Shown here: positions 9,413 through 17,365 of the stretch, one piece after another
Layout: each line of letters opens with the position of its first letter
How positions within the stretch are numbered: position 1 is the stretch's first letter
Assembly: GCA_038217425.1 (NCBI GenBank)
Contig: JBBQPM010000052.1
Span: forward strand, 1 to 38,908
DNA length: 38,908 nt
Direction of reading: 5' to 3'
From: JAIEPT01 sp038217425
Lineage (GTDB): Bacteria > Planctomycetota > Planctomycetia > Gemmatales > Gemmataceae
The notes under the pieces: generated by a model
The model's database searches: none
Told to the model about the DNA's origin: nothing
Seen by the model: the letters and a program-made list of their open reading frames with translations, nothing else
Made by a program: the position numbers and the translations under genes

Positions 9413-9562
9413 ATGACTGAAACAATGGAACCCGTGCGGCTGGCGGGGTCGGTTCTCAGCCGCTCGTGCCACGTCTGCGCCTTCTTTCACTCGAAGAAGG
9501 AGGAATACCGGGTGATGCTGACGGACATCAAGGAGCGGGCGGCGGACAAGGCGGCGAATTAG
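9413..9562 (+). pseudogene. 49-codon MEDS-domain remnant
   Basis: The frame starts at ATG 9413 behind a strong Shine-Dalgarno (AGGAGAGGA, 9403-9411) and ends at TAG 9560-9562. From residue 10 it reads LAGSVLSRSCHVCAFFHSKK and then EEYRVMLTDIKE. This is the conserved start of MEDS domains (DcmR-type sensory domain, usually well over 150 residues), which read like 'HVCAFFHSxEEEYRVLLPFIKEG'. The family similarity stops at residue about 41 and the tail ERAADKAAN leads to the stop. So it is either the 5' stub of a lost MEDS sensor or a translated micro-protein. The ribosome binding site and a TACAAT at 9365-9370 suggest it may still be expressed. It lies 78 bases after the second kinase and 38 bases before the third. 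Confidence 0.6.
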
Positions 9563-9600
9563 CCCGGTCGCACGATGCGCGCCAATCGAACGGACGACAC

Positions 9601-12600
9601 ATGGACCCAGCAGAGACCGCCATTGAAGAGAACCGCCGCCTGCGTCAGACGATGCGGGATTTGGTCGCCCTCTCGACTCTGCCCGCCGTCTGGATCGGCC
9701 TCGGCCTGGAGGGGGTCGCTGGCAGTCTAGCCGACGCCCTGTTCAACACCCTCTCGCTCGACCTGATTTACGTCCGGCTCACGGGCCTCGACGGGCAGGG
9801 GGTTATCGAAGTCGCCCGTAGCAAGCATAGCCAAGACACAGGCCATGTCTTGAAGGTGCGGACGGCGCTCGCCCCGCTGTTGAATGCCGAACGGACGGAA
9901 TCGCCCGCCACGATCCTCGACCCGTTCGGGGCCGGGACGTTGCACGTCACCGCTACCCGCTTCGGCGTCGGCGACGACTACGGGATTCTTATCACCGGCT
10001 CACGCAAGGCCGACTTCCCGACCGAGCAAGACCGGCTGCTGCTGGGCGTCGGGGCCAACCAGACGGCCATCGTGGTCCAGCGACGGAGGGCCGAGGAACA
10101 GGTGCGTCAGCAGCAAGAATGGCTGCGGGTAACGCTCGCCAGCATCGGCGATGCGGTAATCGCCACGGACACGCAAGGGCATGTGACATTCCTGAACGGC
10201 GTGGCGCAAGAGTTGACCGGGTGGATGCAGGAGGAAGCCCAGGGGCGACCGCTGGAGACGGTTTTTGTCATCCTCAACGAGCAGACCCGGCAGCCGGTCG
10301 AAAGTCCGGTGAAAAAGGTGCTGCGGGATGGGGCCGTTGTCGGACTCGCCAACCACACAATCCTGATCGCCAAGGGCGGGGCCGAGCGGCCCATTGACGA
10401 CTCTGCCGCCCCGATCCGGGATGATTCGGGCAAACTGATCGGTGTCGTGCTGATCTTTCGGGACGTGACCGAGCAACGCCGCACCGAGCGGACGCTGCGG
10501 CAGAGCGAGGAGCGGTTCGCCCGGTTCATGCAGTCCTTCCCCGGACTGGCGTGGATCAAGGACTCGCAGGGCCGCTACGTCTACGCCAACGCCGCCGCCC
10601 TGACCGCCTTCGGCGTCCCGCAGCCCGACCTCTACGGCAAGACGGACGAGCAGGTGTTTCCATCTCGGACGGCGGCTCAGTTCAAGCAGCACGACCGACA
10701 GGCCGTTACCAGCGGGGAGAACATCCAGGTGGTGGAGGTGTTGGAGCATCCGGGCGGAGCGCTGCATCACTCACTGGTCAGCAAGTTCCCGATTCCCGGC
10801 CTGGACGGTCGGCTCGCCCTGGTCGGGGGCATGGCGATTGACATCAGCGACCGGCTCCGGGCCGAAGAAGCGCTGCGACAGAGCGAGGAGCATCTGCGGG
10901 CGGTGGTCGAAACCACCCCGGCATGCATCAAGGTCGTCGCCCCGGACGGGACGCTCCTCGACATGAATTCGGCGGGTCTGGCGATGGTGGATGCGGACGG
11001 CCCCGAGAACGTCAAGGGGAAGTGCGTGTACGCTCTGGTCTGTGACGAGTACCGGGACGCCTTCCGGGAGTTTAACGAGCGGGTCTGCCGGGGCGAGAAA
11101 GGGTCGCTGGAATTCGAGATCGTCGGCCTGCGGGGAACGAGGCGGCACATGGAGACGTTTGCCGTCCCGCTGCGTTGGCCTGACGGCGGCTTCGTGCAGT
11201 TGGCGATCACGCACGACATCACCGCCCGCAAGCGGGCCGAGGCGGCGCTACGGGAGAGCGAGGGCCGGTTCCGGGGACTGATGGAGCAGGCCCCGTTCAG
11301 CATCCAGGTCTTCTCTCCGGATGGGCGCAGCGTCCGGGCGAACCGGGCCTGGGAAGAATTGTGGGGCGTCACGCTCGACCAGATCGCCGGGTACAACGTC
11401 CTTGAAGACAAGCAGCTTGAGGACAAGGGCGTTCTGCCGCTTATCAAGCAAGCATTCGACGGCGTGCCGAGCCGCATTCCGGCCATCCGGTACGACCCCA
11501 ACGAGACGATTCCCGACGTGAACCGAAACCCCGACCCGGAGCGCTGGGTCGCCGCCGTCGCCTACCCCCTCAAGGACGAGTCGGGCAACGTGCGGGAGGT
11601 CGTCCTGGTCCACGAAGACATCACGGCTCGCAGGCGGGCGGAAGCCGCCTTGCAGGAGAGTGAGGAGAGGCTGCGGCTGCTGGCAGACTCCATCCCGCAG
11701 TTGGCGTGGATGGCGAGGCCGGACGGTCACATCTTCTGGTACAACCGCCGCTGGTACGAGTACACCGGCACGACGCCGGAGCAGATGGAGGGCTGGGGCT
11801 GGCAGTCCGTCCACGACCCGGACGTGCTGCCCAAGGTGCTGGAGCAGTGGAAGGGGTCCATCGCCAGCGGTGAGCCGTTTGACATGGTGTTCCCGCTCAA
11901 GTCCTCAGACGATCAGTTCCGCCTCTTCCTTACACGGGTCAACCCGCTGCGGGATGAGGCAGGCTGCATTCTCTACTGGTTCGGGACGAATACCGACATC
12001 ACCGAAATCAAACGCATGGAGGCGGCGCTGCGGGACGCCGACCGCCGCAAAGACGAATTCCTGGCAACCCTCGCTCACGAATTGCGCAACCCGCTGGCCC
12101 CGATACGGAACTCCCTGCAAATCCTCAAGATGCCACGGGTCGACGCGGCGACGGTCCAGCAGACCAGGGACATGATGGAACGCCAAGTCCATCACCTTGT
12201 CCGGCTGGTGGATGATCTGCTGGACGTATCCCGTGTGATGCGAGGCAAAATTGAGCTTCGTCGGGAGCCGGTGGAACTCGCCACGATTGTGGCCCGTGCC
12301 GTCGAGACGGCCCAACCGCTTATCGAGGTCCAGGGACACCAACTCGACATCTCCCTCACTCCCGACTCATTGCTCCTGGACGCCGACCCCGTGCGATTGG
12401 CCCAGGTCATCGGCAACTTGCTGACCAACTCGGCCAAGTACACCGAGGCGAACGGGAATATCTGGCTGACCGCAGCACGAGAGAATGGGCAAGCGATTCT
12501 GAAGGTGCGGGACAGCGGCATCGGCATCGGGCCGGATATGCTGCCCCATGTTTTCGAGTTGTTCGTTCAAGTCGACCATGCCTCTACCAAGGCCCAGGGC

Positions 12601-13158
12601 GGGCTGGGTATCGGACTGACATTGGTGAAGAACCTTGTCGAGATGCACGGCGGGACTGTTGACGCCCACAGCGCCGGGCCGGGTAAAGGCTGTGAGTTCG
12701 TCGTGAGATTGCCGCTCATGGTTGGCGAGGGGCAGCAGTCGCATGACAAAGGCAATGGAGAAGTGCAACAGGAGCCTTCTCGTCCATCGGGTCATCGGCT
12801 GTTGGTTGTCGATGACAATCAGGACGCTGCCGTTAGTCTGGCCATGCTGCTCCGGCTGCAAGGTCACGAGGTCCGGGTGGCCCATACCGGCCCGGCGGCG
12901 CTGGAAATGACGAAGGGCTATGTCCCCGATGTTGTGTTCCTGGACATCGGGATGCCGGGGATGGACGGCTACGAGGTCGCACGCCGGTTGCGCCAGCAGC
13001 CGGGCTTGGAGAACGTCGTGCTGGCGGCGCTGACCGGCTGGGGCCAGCAAGAGGACCGTCGCCGCACGGCAGAAGCCGGATTCGACCACCATCTTGTCAA
13101 GCCGCCAGAACCGAAGGCCGTGGACAGCGTGTTGGCAGAGTTGAAAAATCGAATTTAG
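9601..13158 (+). CDS. Hybrid sensor histidine kinase (GAF-5xPAS-HisKA-HATPase-REC)
   Basis: 1185 residues, soluble. Approximate layout: divergent GAF-like domain 1-165; PAS 175-294; PAS 306-417; PAS 431-544; PAS 557-677; PAS_3-type 694-804; HisKA with H826; HATPase about 930-1045; receiver about 1065-1180 with D1115. The first PAS (VTLASIGDAVIATDTQG onward) is a close relative of the fourth PAS of the 1833-aa kinase, including the shared ERPIDDSAAPIRD segment. The C-terminal core matches both other kinases. The same frame is open from 9466, but those extra 45 residues are an out-of-frame reading of the MEDS remnant and look non-biological. ATG 9601 begins a normal acidic helix (MDPAETAIEENRRLRQ) that leads into the GAF, so it is chosen. 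As in its neighbours, no output domain is present. Confidence 0.92.
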   Translation: MDPAETAIEENRRLRQTMRDLVALSTLPAVWIGLGLEGVAGSLADALFNTLSLDLIYVRLTGLDGQGVIEVARSKHSQDTGHVLKVRTALAPLLNAERTESPATILDPFGAGTLHVTATRFGVGDDYGILITGSRKADFPTEQDRLLLGVGANQTAIVVQRRRAEEQVRQQQEWLRVTLASIGDAVIATDTQGHVTFLNGVAQELTGWMQEEAQGRPLETVFVILNEQTRQPVESPVKKVLRDGAVVGLANHTILIAKGGAERPIDDSAAPIRDDSGKLIGVVLIFRDVTEQRRTERTLRQSEERFARFMQSFPGLAWIKDSQGRYVYANAAALTAFGVPQPDLYGKTDEQVFPSRTAAQFKQHDRQAVTSGENIQVVEVLEHPGGALHHSLVSKFPIPGLDGRLALVGGMAIDISDRLRAEEALRQSEEHLRAVVETTPACIKVVAPDGTLLDMNSAGLAMVDADGPENVKGKCVYALVCDEYRDAFREFNERVCRGEKGSLEFEIVGLRGTRRHMETFAVPLRWPDGGFVQLAITHDITARKRAEAALRESEGRFRGLMEQAPFSIQVFSPDGRSVRANRAWEELWGVTLDQIAGYNVLEDKQLEDKGVLPLIKQAFDGVPSRIPAIRYDPNETIPDVNRNPDPERWVAAVAYPLKDESGNVREVVLVHEDITARRRAEAALQESEERLRLLADSIPQLAWMARPDGHIFWYNRRWYEYTGTTPEQMEGWGWQSVHDPDVLPKVLEQWKGSIASGEPFDMVFPLKSSDDQFRLFLTRVNPLRDEAGCILYWFGTNTDITEIKRMEAALRDADRRKDEFLATLAHELRNPLAPIRNSLQILKMPRVDAATVQQTRDMMERQVHHLVRLVDDLLDVSRVMRGKIELRREPVELATIVARAVETAQPLIEVQGHQLDISLTPDSLLLDADPVRLAQVIGNLLTNSAKYTEANGNIWLTAARENGQAILKVRDSGIGIGPDMLPHVFELFVQVDHASTKAQGGLGIGLTLVKNLVEMHGGTVDAHSAGPGKGCEFVVRLPLMVGEGQQSHDKGNGEVQQEPSRPSGHRLLVVDDNQDAAVSLAMLLRLQGHEVRVAHTGPAALEMTKGYVPDVVFLDIGMPGMDGYEVARRLRQQPGLENVVLAALTGWGQQEDRRRTAEAGFDHHLVKPPEPKAVDSVLAELKNRI

Positions 13159-13325
13159 CCAACCGTAGCGCCGCCGAGGATGAAAATGACAGACACCGCC
13201 GCACCGCTCTTTATTCAACGCCGATAGCGCAGCGGAGGCGACACGGAAATTCGAGTCCCGCTATACATCGCTTGTGAAGAACATCAGGGCTATATCTCCG
13301 GAGCCGAAGCGGGCCATCGACTCGT

Positions 13326-13436
13326 GTCGCCGTCAGCCTGGATAAGCCGGTGGCCCTCGACATCGGGAGCCACTTCGCGATCCGAGAAGGCGGCAAGACG
13401 GTCGGCTCTGGCGTCATCACCGAGGTCGTAGAGTAA
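13326..13436 (+). pseudogene. EF-Tu domain III-like C-terminal fragment
   Basis: In the frame ending at TAA 13434-13436 the sequence reads VAVSLDKPVALDIGSHFAIR and then EGGKTVGSGVITEVVE. This closely follows the end of EF-Tu domain III ('VELxxPVALEEGxRFAIREGGRTVGAGVVTxIIE'). A stop at 13275-13277 and the loss of family similarity upstream mean the rest of the protein is missing in this frame. The preceding 13180-13325 contains only short pieces in other frames, for example a 15-codon frame from ATG 13180. It could be the tail of a small stand-alone EF-Tu-like protein broken by indels, or a relic of a tuf gene. It is not a functional elongation factor. Confidence 0.55.
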
Positions 13437-13632
13437 ACCATACGTGAGGATGGAGCGATTTATCCCCACGTTTCGGTTCTTGGTGCGACGCCCAGCAGTC
13501 TCTGCCACATCAAATGAGCGAACAGACAAAAGCGTGTTAATCTGACTCAGGAACCCCGGTTTATTCCCAGGAAGCCAGGGCGAGGTATCATCCGCTTCTA
13601 ACAAAGCATCGACGTTTTTTGACTATTTGCTC
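13437..13632. other. Gap without recognised gene
   Basis: Together with 13159-13325 this forms a 470-base stretch between the third kinase and the membrane protein, in which only the EF-Tu-like tail is recognisable. Base composition falls here from GC-rich to nearly balanced. I see no clear promoter or RNA element. Confidence 0.4.
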
Positions 13633-14580
13633 ATGAAATCAAAATCGCAGGTTCTTGGAGAAGGCAGCTTATTTCTATCGGCTTCAGCAATCATTTTGAT
13701 GCTGGCGGGCTTATCCGTCCTACTTTTCGGAGTGACCGGTAGGTTCTTGCCTCATGACGAACAGTTTCTTGGATTGACCGCGAAAGACCTGTGTGCTTTA
13801 CACGAATGCCGGATCGTCCATTTCATGATCCATGACCGCATTTCGTTCGGGGGTTCGCTGATTTCCATCGGCCTGCTTTATCAGTGGTTGGCGGCCTATC
13901 CATTGCGACAGGGTCAGACGTGGGCTTGGTGGCTTCTGCTCGTATCGGGCGGGGTTGGGTTCAGCAGCTTTTTCGCGTATCTGGGCTACGGCTACCTCGA
14001 CACCTGGCACGGCATCGCTACCCTCGGATTACTGCCTTGTTTTCTCCTCGGCCTACTTCGATCTTACCCAACGTTTTCCCATCCCAACGAAATTCGATGC
14101 TTGCTCCAGCCAGCGGTCGATTGGCCTTGGACTTCCGGACCTGGATTGGGTAGGGCGTGCCTGTTGGCCGTTTCAATCGGGATGGTCATTGGCGGGTTTA
14201 CGATTTTCGTAGTTGGGACTACGAGTGTTTTTGTCCCCCAAGATCTGTCCTATATGGGAATCAGCGTCGATGACTTAAGAAATATTAGTGATCGCTTAGT
14301 CCCTCTAATTGCCCACGACCGAGCAGGATTTGGTGGGGGAGTCTGCTGTTGCGGCGTAGCCTATTTTTTTACTGTCTGGTGCGGGACGCCGTCTGCGAGC
14401 TTGTGGCGTACCCTGACCCTGGCTGGGTTGATCGGGTTTGGCGCCGCTATCGGAGTTCATCCCGCAATTGGGTACAACGATGCATTTCATCTTGCGCCAG
14501 CGGTTCTTGGAGCAGGATTGCTTTCGACGGGGTTGTTTCTCACCCTCAAACCCATGATGACGAAGGACCAAGACTTCTAG
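13633..14580 (+). CDS. Internally duplicated multi-pass membrane protein, function unknown
   Basis: 315 residues from ATG 13633 (a TTG two codons earlier is less likely). The protein is rich in hydrophobic segments, about eight by eye, and consists of two homologous halves. Half 1 (about 18-145) and half 2 (about 165-305) share these landmarks: FLPHDEQFLGLTAKDL versus FVPQDLSYMGISVDDL just after the first helix; HDRISFGG versus HDRAGFGG; and GYLDTWHG versus GYNDAFHL. The paired HDR and D-x-x-H residues lie near predicted helix ends and could bind metal, haem or lipid head groups; that is inference. I do not recognise the family. The stop is 14 bases before the desaturase-like gene, so the two probably form one operon. 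G+C is lower than in the flanking kinases and metabolic genes. Confidence 0.8.
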   Translation: MKSKSQVLGEGSLFLSASAIILMLAGLSVLLFGVTGRFLPHDEQFLGLTAKDLCALHECRIVHFMIHDRISFGGSLISIGLLYQWLAAYPLRQGQTWAWWLLLVSGGVGFSSFFAYLGYGYLDTWHGIATLGLLPCFLLGLLRSYPTFSHPNEIRCLLQPAVDWPWTSGPGLGRACLLAVSIGMVIGGFTIFVVGTTSVFVPQDLSYMGISVDDLRNISDRLVPLIAHDRAGFGGGVCCCGVAYFFTVWCGTPSASLWRTLTLAGLIGFGAAIGVHPAIGYNDAFHLAPAVLGAGLLSTGLFLTLKPMMTKDQDF

Positions 14581-14594
14581 ATCGAGGACGATCC

Positions 14595-15404
14595 ATGATC
14601 CAGAACCGGACATCCTTTCCGAACATTCACCAATTAGGAACCGACCTGCTTGATGTGGGTCTTTGGCAGAAGTCTCTGACCATTGCCTATCCATTTCTTT
14701 GGTGCGGAGCCTATTTTTCCTTCGCTAGCTGTGGATATTGGCCGCTGGCAGTAACCTCCTTGGTCTGTTTGAGCTTTGTGACCTACGGTTCAACGTCACA
14801 TGACCTCGTTCATCGCAACCTGGGATTGTCAAAGAGGGTGAACGACGTTTTTCTCTCTGTGGTTGAGTTGCTCGCAATCCGGAGCGGCCATGCCTACCAA
14901 GCGGCTCACCTTCACCATCACGCAGTCTTCCCTCATACCGATGATGTCGAGGCGACTGCCGCACACCGGTCTTTCTTGGGGGCGGTCTTCGAGGGGTTCG
15001 TCTTCCAGATAAGGATCTGGATGTGGGCTTTGGGAAATGCTGCACAATCCCGAACATGGATCATTTGCGAAGGAATTGCCTGCCTGCTGATTCTGGGTAT
15101 TGCGACAATAACATATCCTCTTTCTCCGATCTTGCCGGTATATGTGACATTGATGGTTATGGGAAGCTGGATTATTCCGCTGGTGACGTCATACCTCCCG
15201 CATCATCCACAGGGAGAAGACGAATTCTTTCAAACCCGGGCATTTCGAGGCGTCATGGCTTCCATTTTGGCTATCGATCATCTTTACCATTTGGAGCATC
15301 ATCTTTTCCCTGCCGTTCCTCACGTCAATTGGCCACGTCTGGCGAAACGTTTGGATCCGCATTTGGCAAAGGTAGGAGTCAAGCCCATCGTATTCTGGTT
15401 TTGA
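14595..15404 (+). CDS. Membrane fatty-acid desaturase / carotenoid hydroxylase-like di-iron enzyme
   Basis: 269 residues with four or more hydrophobic segments. It has the three histidine boxes of the membrane desaturase superfamily: HDLVH (H69, H73), HLHHH (H105-H109) and HLYHLEHHLFP (H229, H232, H235, H236). These ligate a di-iron centre that oxidises C-H bonds of acyl chains or carotenoids. The spacing, and the 'HLHHHAVFPHTDD' style of box 2, recall CrtR-type beta-carotene hydroxylases as much as acyl desaturases, so substrate is left open. The start ATG 14595 has GAGGACG upstream; an open frame extends further upstream only because it overlaps the previous gene in another phase. It lies 14 bases behind the duplicated membrane protein and is probably cotranscribed with it. 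Confidence 0.85.
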   Translation: MIQNRTSFPNIHQLGTDLLDVGLWQKSLTIAYPFLWCGAYFSFASCGYWPLAVTSLVCLSFVTYGSTSHDLVHRNLGLSKRVNDVFLSVVELLAIRSGHAYQAAHLHHHAVFPHTDDVEATAAHRSFLGAVFEGFVFQIRIWMWALGNAAQSRTWIICEGIACLLILGIATITYPLSPILPVYVTLMVMGSWIIPLVTSYLPHHPQGEDEFFQTRAFRGVMASILAIDHLYHLEHHLFPAVPHVNWPRLAKRLDPHLAKVGVKPIVFWF

Positions 15405-15467
15405 ACTTAACCCCTGGTAACTGCCGCAAGAGCCACTTCGCGCTTTTGGGAGGGGGGCATCCTTATC

Positions 15468-15767
15468 GTGCAAGCGTTGGACCTGCAACTCGAACAGCAA
15501 GACCCGCAGGGCATCTTGTTCCACGGCACTGTTGAACGATTCATGCCTTCGATCATGGCCGAGGGCTTAAACAAGGGAAAACGGCATCATGTCCATCTGT
15601 CGAAGGACATTGAGACCGCTCAAAAAGTAGGGGCCAGGCGCGGCAGGCCGGTCATTCTCCAAGTAGACGCCGCGAAGATGCACGGCCAAGGCTTTAAGTT
15701 CTTCTTGTCCGTCAACGGCGTGTGGTTAACCGAAGCGGTTCCTGCGGAATTCTTGACACCGCAATAG
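15468..15767 (+). pseudogene. N-terminally truncated RNA 2'-phosphotransferase (KptA/Tpt1)
   Basis: The 99 residues from GTG 15468 match the C-terminal ADP-ribosyltransferase-like half of KptA/Tpt1: ILFHGTVERF (16-25), HHVHLSKDIETAQKVGARRG (40-59), PVILQVDA and FFLSVNGVWLTEAVP. Full-length KptA is about 170-180 residues. Its N-terminal winged-helix half, which carries the catalytic Arg-His pair, is absent, and only 63 bases separate this frame from the desaturase stop. KptA removes a 2'-phosphate from RNA splice junctions using NAD+. Without the Arg-His pair this product is unlikely to be active. A GGGAGGGGGG about a dozen bases before the GTG could still drive translation. Called a pseudogene, though a trimmed protein with another role cannot be excluded. 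Confidence 0.75.
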
Positions 15768-15927
15768 ACAAGCTGCGATGAACCTCTCATCAACGTCACT
15801 CCGCACGTCCGGGTCTGCTGAATTGCTTCTTGCGTGCCGATCGAGGCCCGCATAGTATGGGAGCGTGGCGGGTTCGGCCCGTGGAATGAGTGCGTTCTTC
15901 AGGTTTTCTTTTTCGGGAGGAATTCCG

Positions 15928-16359
15928 ATGACTCGAGTTCCCTTGGTTTCGATGATTGTTTGTGTGATTTTGGGTACTTTCGCGTCCAATGCGGCCGCGG
16001 AATCGAAGAGCGGAGCTATCAAGTTCACCGGCGTCGGCAAGGAATCTGTCGATGTAGCTATGGGAGACAAGCTAAAACTGAACGTCAGTTTCAAACAAAT
16101 CAAAGTCGGCGAAATTAGCGCTGTCTCCGTCAACGGAAGCGTGATGAACACTGCGACTGAGAGGATTCGCTATGCCTATTTCGTCTGCTTCCTGGATCAA
16201 GAGAAGAACCTCATCGGTTGCCAGCACTTCGGTCTTGGCGTTGACGGAGGCAAAAAGGGTATGGTCGGAACCTTCATTGAATTGCCGCCCCGCGAAATCG
16301 CCCGGATCGCTTCCTATTCGGTCGCCTTCTATGAAAGTAGCAACGCGATTGGGAAGTAA
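15928..16359 (+). CDS. Small secreted protein, function unknown
   Basis: 143 residues. The open frame extends upstream to 15865, but ATG 15928 has a good Shine-Dalgarno (GGGAGG, 7 bases upstream) and starts a clean signal peptide (MTRVPLVSMIVCVILGTFAS, cleavage expected after the AAA at about residue 25). The mature part is a probable beta-rich domain: alternating hydrophobic residues around FKQIKVGEISAVSVNGSV, and two cysteines (in YFVCFLD and IGCQHFG) that could form a disulfide. I do not recognise the family. It lies in the lower-GC block between two damaged genes and may have its own promoter; a TAGTATG at about 15854 is a weak candidate. Confidence 0.7.
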   Translation: MTRVPLVSMIVCVILGTFASNAAAESKSGAIKFTGVGKESVDVAMGDKLKLNVSFKQIKVGEISAVSVNGSVMNTATERIRYAYFVCFLDQEKNLIGCQHFGLGVDGGKKGMVGTFIELPPREIARIASYSVAFYESSNAIGK

Positions 16360-16428
16360 GGTTGCTTCAACGTAAAGCGATTTATCGTCACATGTTGGAC
16401 AGTGAATCAATCCTGATGGACCATTGCC

Positions 16429-17057
16429 ATGAGATTCTTCCTGTTCCTCTTGGTGACCGTACTTTTACTCAAAGTTACTGTCGCTCAGGATTCATCCAAG
16501 CCGGTCGAGATACTTCGCGAGCGAAGGGAACAATTGCAAATAGCCCTTCGCCATACCGTCGATACAAAACCCTTGCAGAATCCGATGTCCTTGGCGAAGG
16601 CTTTGAAGCTGATAGAGGGTCAGGTCGCGAAGACGGAGGACTTCACACTCCGTCTCGAAGAAGGCGTTTTCGGGTCGAAGCAGAAGGCGATCTTGGAAGC
16701 TGAAGTCGCCTTTCCCCGTGTGCCTGACAAGGTCACCTTGCTGACAGCGATCCGCTTGAGCGTATCCCACGTCGTAGATCTCGCTCCTCTCGAAGTCGGA
16801 TTCCGCCCTACAGGCATCGGAATCACACGGCCAACTCACGCGACTTATACGATGCAGTACGATGTTCGCGAGGTTCGGAACCTCATGCCTCCAAGGGGGA
16901 AGGAAGCGACGCCGCCGCTGAGGCGTTGGGCCTCGATGTGCAGACCGCTCGTCACTACCTCGAAAGCGCCAAGGCGTACAAGGGTACGGAACTGCTGAAA
17001 AAACTAGGAGGAGTTCTTCTCCCAGAAAGCCTGCCAGATGGCAAAGACGACCATTGA
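16429..17057 (+). pseudogene. Secreted protein gene with a one-base frameshift
   Basis: ATG 16429 begins a signal peptide (MRFFLFLLVTVLLLKVTVAQ). The frame stays protein-like to ...YDVREVRNLMPP (about residue 155), then turns into arginine-rich sequence that stops at 16998. In the -1 frame from the G-run at 16895-16899 the sequence continues naturally as KGEGSDAAAEALGLDVQTAR and HYLESAKAYKGTELLKKLGG, and ends DGKDDH at TGA 17055-17057. Joining the frames would give about 209 residues. Either one base has been lost in the homopolymer (mutation or sequencing error), or frameshifting occurs there. The family is not recognised. A strong terminator follows 27 bases after the restored stop, which supports the longer frame as the original gene. 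Confidence 0.7.
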
Positions 17058-17083
17058 GCCGTCCCCCAGTTCCCGAAAATGCG

Positions 17084-17135
17084 ATCAGGCCTGCCCTAGA
17101 ACCGAGTGCGGTTTCTAGGGCAGGCCTGATTTTTC
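17084..17135 (+). terminator. Strong rho-independent terminator
   Basis: ATCAGGCCTGCCCTAGAA (17084-17101) pairs perfectly with TTCTAGGGCAGGCCTGAT (17113-17130), with extra CCG/CGG pairing in the loop region, followed by TTTTC. It lies directly behind the frameshifted secreted-protein gene and closes the lower-GC block. Confidence 0.9.
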
Positions 17136-17210
17136 TGGGGCGATAGTGGGCGATCTTTTCGCCCATTTCAGCCAATTGTCGTAAACCAAAGTCGTTCAAG
17201 CACTTCTAAG

Positions 17211-17283
<73 letters not shown>

Positions 17284-17293
17284 CCGTCCTCTT

Positions 17294-17321
17294 ATTATGG
17301 GGACGAAGTCCGCGAGAGCAA
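17294..17321 (-). promoter_or_regulatory. Promoter of tRNA-Lys
   Basis: On the minus strand TTGCTC (17316-17321) is followed after 16 bases by CATAAT (17294-17299), ending 10 bases before the mature tRNA 5' end. Its presence separates the tRNA from the terminated transcript immediately upstream. Confidence 0.55.
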
Positions 17322-17331
17322 GACTCGCGAG

Positions 17332-17365
17332 AAAAAAAAGAGCCCTCACCTGCGAAAGGTGAGGG
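17332..17365 (-). terminator. Rho-independent terminator (minus strand)
   Basis: In minus-strand orientation CCCTCACC (17358-17365 complement) pairs with GGTGAGGG (17343-17350 complement) around a 7-base loop and is followed, after GCTC, by eight T (17332-17339). It ends whatever minus-strand transcript arrives from above 17365, just before the tRNA-Lys promoter. Confidence 0.85.

Noticed and set aside
9466..9600. Longer N-terminus for the third hybrid kinase
   Set aside because: These 45 codons are an out-of-phase reading of the MEDS remnant, have low-complexity composition and no ribosome site; ATG 9601 fits the protein start.
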